DNA of 64,000 nucleotides from Thuidium tamariscinum (lineage: Eukaryota; Streptophyta; Bryopsida; Hypnales; Thuidiaceae): contig OX344750.2 of assembly GCA_947034885.2 (NCBI GenBank), positions 36,566,821 through 36,630,820 on the forward strand, in the 5' to 3' direction. This document shows positions 60,034 to 64,000 of this stretch, piece after piece. Under the pieces are notes generated by a model. That model ran no database searches, was not told the DNA's origin, and saw only the letters and a list, made by a program, of their open reading frames with translations. Numbering within the stretch: position 1 is the first letter of the stretch; the number at the start of each line of letters is the position of its first letter. Made by a program: the position numbers and the translations under genes.

Positions 60034-61834
60034 TTTCTAGATTTCAAGGGAATTTTCGCCTCTTTCTTCGTTGTTTTCCACTAAATGTGGTCTTTTAACC
60101 CTTAAGTTACCAAGCTGAGATTTGTGGAGAGAATCTTAGATTTGGGCATGATTTGTGGAAATTTGGGATACGTGAACCAAAATTGAATGGTACCAAATGC
60201 AATGTGTACTTACAAATTCCATGCATTGTTAAGCGTCTGCGGCTCTGGCATTTGCACAGAGCTTGTGAAATTGAATTTCCTTTGCGGAAAACATGCCCAT
60301 TGTCTTCCTTCTGCCCATTGTCTTCCTTCTGTTGATTATATCTCAACACACCCCTTTTTATTTTCGATGCGCGTATCCTAATCGTTCATATCCCCTCATT
60401 CTAAATTACCGGAACTTCAACCCTGGAAGGCTGGCAGGGGCTAAAACTGTTCCTAATGAATACAGTCCTACTGCACAGACACGACGATTTTGATCCCATG
60501 TATTGTATTTTAGCATTTTTGTCTTTCTGCTCTCAGAACTTGATTTCAGTGGTCAAAAAATGAAATAGATTTGACTTTTGAACTTAACCTTAAAAAATGA
60601 AGCTTCTACTTCCAAATTCTAGTTTCTACCCTTGGAAACTTCAAAAAAAATTTGAACCTTGAAAGGCCAAGATGTATCACCAAGGAGAAATGGTCCAATG
60701 TTTGAATGAGTTGGAGCAATCTTCATTTCTACAATCATCCAGTGGCCACCATCCTTTGAGAGTTATAGTGTTTATTATATTTTAGTTCGAAGGATAGAGT
60801 CTACTACTACATTTAAATATGAAGTGATATGGGATTTTCATTTTACTATCAAGTTCTAAACTGTATATAAGGTAGGAGCATCTAATAGCGTCAGTGTACC
60901 TAATGCCGCCATTCTCTATGTATGACAGTTATTTCAGAACTAAAATGAATGTATACATTAGATAACTTACTGACGTTGACCAAAATAATAAGCTCTCTAC
61001 ACTATGCCGACATTTCAACTCTGAAATCACTGTCTTGCCTACATAGTGACAACATTAGGTACACTAACGCCATTGGGTGCTTCTACCTTATACCTTTGGT
61101 CAAATTATCACATGATTTATGCATACTTAAAATTTGTTATGATATTTGATATTTCTTTACTTTTTCAAATTGAATGTAATGTGGAAACCTATTGTACTTT
61201 GAAGACATTTCCATGCATATGATACCAAAAGCTATGCTTTCAACAATACTGTATGTGAGTCAAAAAATAAGTCATTCTGTAAACAAGTGCCACATTTCAT
61301 CCTGTGATTGGTGTGAGGTGACATGAACCTTAAAATCTGACAAAGACACTGAATTTGAGCACATCTTTATTTTGCGATAAAGCAGCTAAAACTTGGATAA
61401 AGAAATAATGTGAGTTTCATGCAAATATAGAGAAGGCCTCCCATACTCAAATAGAAGAGAGGGCCAGCAACCAGTAATAGAGATTTACTCACTTACAAAA
61501 TTTGATCGAGTAGAACACCAATAACTCAAAGTAAGGTCATCCACAAATTAAGCACTACACGTTGAATAGATATGAATGAAGACACAAAATGGTGATTCAT
61601 AAAATGGCACTTGTTCAAAGGCTTCTCCTATAGTGGCAAATTTCCGAGCTCTCCTTTGCCATGTTGCTTGAATTCTGGACGTCTATTTTTTCGAAATGGA
61701 TGCTCATACCTTAAATGTAATTGAGTCAGTTCGACAAATATTGGCAATAAATATGGCTGGAGAGAATCTGGGATTATCCAGCATCGATGGTTGGAAGTCC
61801 ATCAACGCAAATTCAACCTACAAAAGCAAATACT
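60034..61834. other. 3' region of the BRO1-like gene and convergent intergenic DNA
   Basis: No exon recognised. It separates the convergent BRO1-like and XPF genes. It holds a short tandem duplication 'cccattgtcttccttctg' at about 60297-60331 and MITE T copy 2 at 60868-61090. Confidence 0.5.
60868..61090. mobile_element. MITE family T, copy 2
   Basis: Terminal inverted repeats of about 45 bp: 'taaggtaggagcatctaata' with 'gtgtacctaatg' at the left, and the complementary 'cattaggtacac' then 'gggtgcttctacctta' at the right. It is flanked by TA on both sides. 223 bp, non-coding. Same outer ends as 13091-13582. Confidence 0.7.
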
Positions 61835-63818
61835 TTACACCAAAGTTGGACACTTCGCATCCAAGAAGTCCCGGAGCATACGGGCTGGTTGTTTGCCTCC
61901 CATTAACTCAGCTAATTCATCAACTGAAAGTAAAGCCATCTCCGCAATGCTCTTGCAGCCAGTCATAAGTGACCGATAATTTGCATCTGAGACTCCTGGC
62001 AGTCTGCGCAATAACTCCACAGCAGTGGTGTTGAAATTTTCTGCCCTGCAAGACAACACAAAAACGAAGAGAAGTTACGAAAAGCCATTTCTCCTGTACA
62101 AATACTGCTCGTAGTTCTAGCGAAAATTAAGAACCGCATGAAAAAACAACCCAAGAATGGCACCAATAATATCATGCATGCCATGGCCAGCGGAAATGAT
62201 CTAACAAAACCTCTCAAAGTGTAATTAAGTCCAACAAGATTCTGAAGCTACACCAGAAAGGGGAGCTGTGACAATCTCAAACCTAATATCTCCTTCGATA
62301 AGTCCATCTTCAGTGGGTACCCCAACACGCATGGCTCGGTCTAAGTTTGGTTCGTCCTGGTTAGATTTCAGTGCCATAAAAATGTCGGCGGTTGCATGAA
62401 GGCTTCGGGACCATACGATACGTAGACGTGGAAAGTGGAGCACCAATAATGATAATTTTGAAATAATATTGGCAGGTAGAATGTCTTCACCTACGTCAGA
62501 GGCAGACTGAAAGAGGCAAAACCCAACAACAAATCAGAGATCTTCCCGTAAGAATCGGTCAAAGATCCCAAGAACCGATAAAAGAAAAGAGAAGAGAAGA
62601 GAAGCTGTTCACAACAAAGTAGCTTACCTGAAGAGAAAAACTCTTATCTTGAGAAAACTCAATTAGCAATACAGGGTACTGGTAATAGCGTGTCATAGTT
62701 TCAGCTTGATGGTGCAGTCGTCCAGATGTAAAACTCTGGAATAAATCTGCAATGCTTTTACGCTCCACACAGATATCAGGGGAGAGAATGTAATCACCGA
62801 CTTCAAGAGTGACTGGCAAGATCTTCATACCCTGCTGATGAAGCACGGAAGGAAGACTACTCCCAAACTCTCTCATGTCAACCACAACCTGCACTCGCCC
62901 AGCACTTTCTCTGAGAACTACGTAGAAGGATCGGATAGGAAACGGTCTTCGTTCTTCGAGAACAAGTCACATAAACAGGTTCATAATCACAGGCAGAGGA
63001 TATCCTACTCCAGAAACTCACCCCCTTAGCATGCTACGCCTGGAATATTGCCAGAGTGACCTACCTGCATCTGCTTCTTAGCTTGTTTAAGTCCACCACC
63101 TTTTCTGGTCGAGGCATTCAATGTCACACCCGTTGCAGAGATTTGTGTAGGCGAAGCATCTAGCATTCTTCCGTCCTAAGTTGAAAGAAAACAATTAACA
63201 CTAATAAGATACACTGCAAGAACTGTAGCAGATGCGACTGAAAAACAAATAGTTTGAAGAGGATTGACAACCAGCACTAAACACGTGAAAACATCAATAA
63301 AAAGCGACTCAAGCGTGGCAGAGATAAATAAAACACCTGGTCTACAGGAATCGTCATAGTCGCCTTTTGCCGTATGAGATTCTCAAAGGCAGCATTTTCT
63401 TTCTTAATACTGGCTTCAAACCTACGACCTTCAGTGGATTCCTCGTATAAAAGAAAATACACCTTGAGTGGACGATGTGGATTCATTGCCTTGTAGACCT
63501 CCAATTCTCTTACAAACGCCATATCAATATCATAGACTACAACATATAATGGCTTCACAAGTTCCAAAATTCGTTGCTCGCTCTCCAAAGCGTAGAAATG
63601 CACTGGTGGTATTGGTTTGCTTCGTTTTTCTCCTCCCATTACAGTCGCTTCCTTTTCAAGTAGATCACTTCCCGCAGAGTCAGTGATTAAGGTATTTTCT
63701 TCCGAGTACCTGACTTCAGAAGTGGGTATTACTGATCCTGTCACCTTTGTCTTGCTCTCTTTCTCAATGCCCTTGCCGTTCTCCAAGGTGGATCCTTGTC
63801 CATTCTCAAACACCCTTC
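61835..63818 (-). CDS. UVH1: DNA repair endonuclease XPF/RAD1 (UVH1), C-terminal 428 residues; gene runs off the right edge
   Basis: XPF pairs with ERCC1 to cut 5' of bulky lesions in nucleotide excision repair and in recombination. Five exons in the window: 63337-63818, 63065-63175, 62628-62888, 62283-62506 and 61835-62045 (stop). Phases agree and the first listed exon starts at an AG acceptor in phase 1. In order: the end of the helicase-like region ([55 protein letters not shown]), a basic linker, the ERCC4 nuclease with [33 protein letters not shown] (GDX(n)ERKX3D catalytic motif intact) and [17 protein letters not shown] tandem helix-hairpin-helix for ERCC1 binding follows ([26 protein letters not shown]). 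The N-terminal part and start lie beyond 64000. Convergent with the BRO1-like gene. Confidence 0.93.
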
Positions 63819-64000
63819 CTAGACAAACACCGATGATTTCCGTAAAAATTAGAGTTCCCCATTCAAAGTTTGACTTGAAATTCAAGCATTTCAATCCAGC
63901 AAACAAGGGAAGAATTATACGCAAAATTACTTCACGGCAATAGCAATAGGTCTTGATTGGCACCATCAACCATAGAGATCATTGCGTATTTGTAACCAAA

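Overview
The window is nuclear DNA of a land plant, most likely a bryophyte and probably a moss. Genes are compact and intron-rich with GT-AG splicing. They sit as moderately GC-rich islands in very AT-rich intergenic DNA full of MITE-type elements, with no recognisable LTR-retrotransposon genes. One 2.7-kb block is mitochondrial DNA whose cox2 fragment ends at a group II intron boundary, in a position I recall as moss-like. Genus is not resolved. I assembled every gene model by hand, checking that exon phases add up to an open frame.

Left part (1-12,100). A weak minus-strand model lies at 550-1390. The complete tRNA methyltransferase TRM13 (minus, 2745-6723, ten exons, 511 aa) stands head to head with a chromatin protein carrying two DEK_C domains and a HIRIP3/Chz1-like C-terminus (plus, 7846-11680, nine exons, 506 aa). 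A dispersed repeat of about 200 bp occurs in and around TRM13 and again in the next gene.

15,900-27,000. A plastid PIFI-like protein (minus, 15908-19975, eight exons, 282 aa) is followed, after AT-rich DNA, by a minus-strand ankyrin-repeat/coiled-coil gene (23627-26869, eight exons seen, 5' end not found).

27,000-50,900. This is mostly a transposon graveyard. It holds three Mutator-like MITEs with 10-bp target duplications, one of them split by a 719-bp foldback element in a TTAA site. It also holds two CACTA foldback elements and three decayed copies of a longer repeat. Embedded in it are two intact tandem O-acetylserine(thiol)lyase-like genes (36941-38972 and 43230-45326) with altered substrate-loop motifs. 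One carries a 32-bp tRNA-like insertion flanked by 18-bp direct repeats.

50,900-53,586. A nuclear mitochondrial insertion (NUMT) combines pieces of a group II intron reverse transcriptase, nad2, trnE, nad5 and cox2. It splits one copy of a local repeat whose second copy, just downstream, preserves the empty site.

Right part (53,600-64,000). A 59-aa single-helix microprotein ends 21 nt before the start codon of a BRO1-like gene (56940-60033, seven exons, 379 aa), apparently in the same exon, so a bicistronic transcript is possible. The last gene is the C-terminal part of the XPF/RAD1/UVH1 DNA-repair nuclease (minus, 61835 to the right edge). The genes are unrelated housekeeping functions (tRNA modification, chromatin, plastid electron flow, cysteine metabolism, endosomal sorting, DNA repair) and do not form a pathway cluster.
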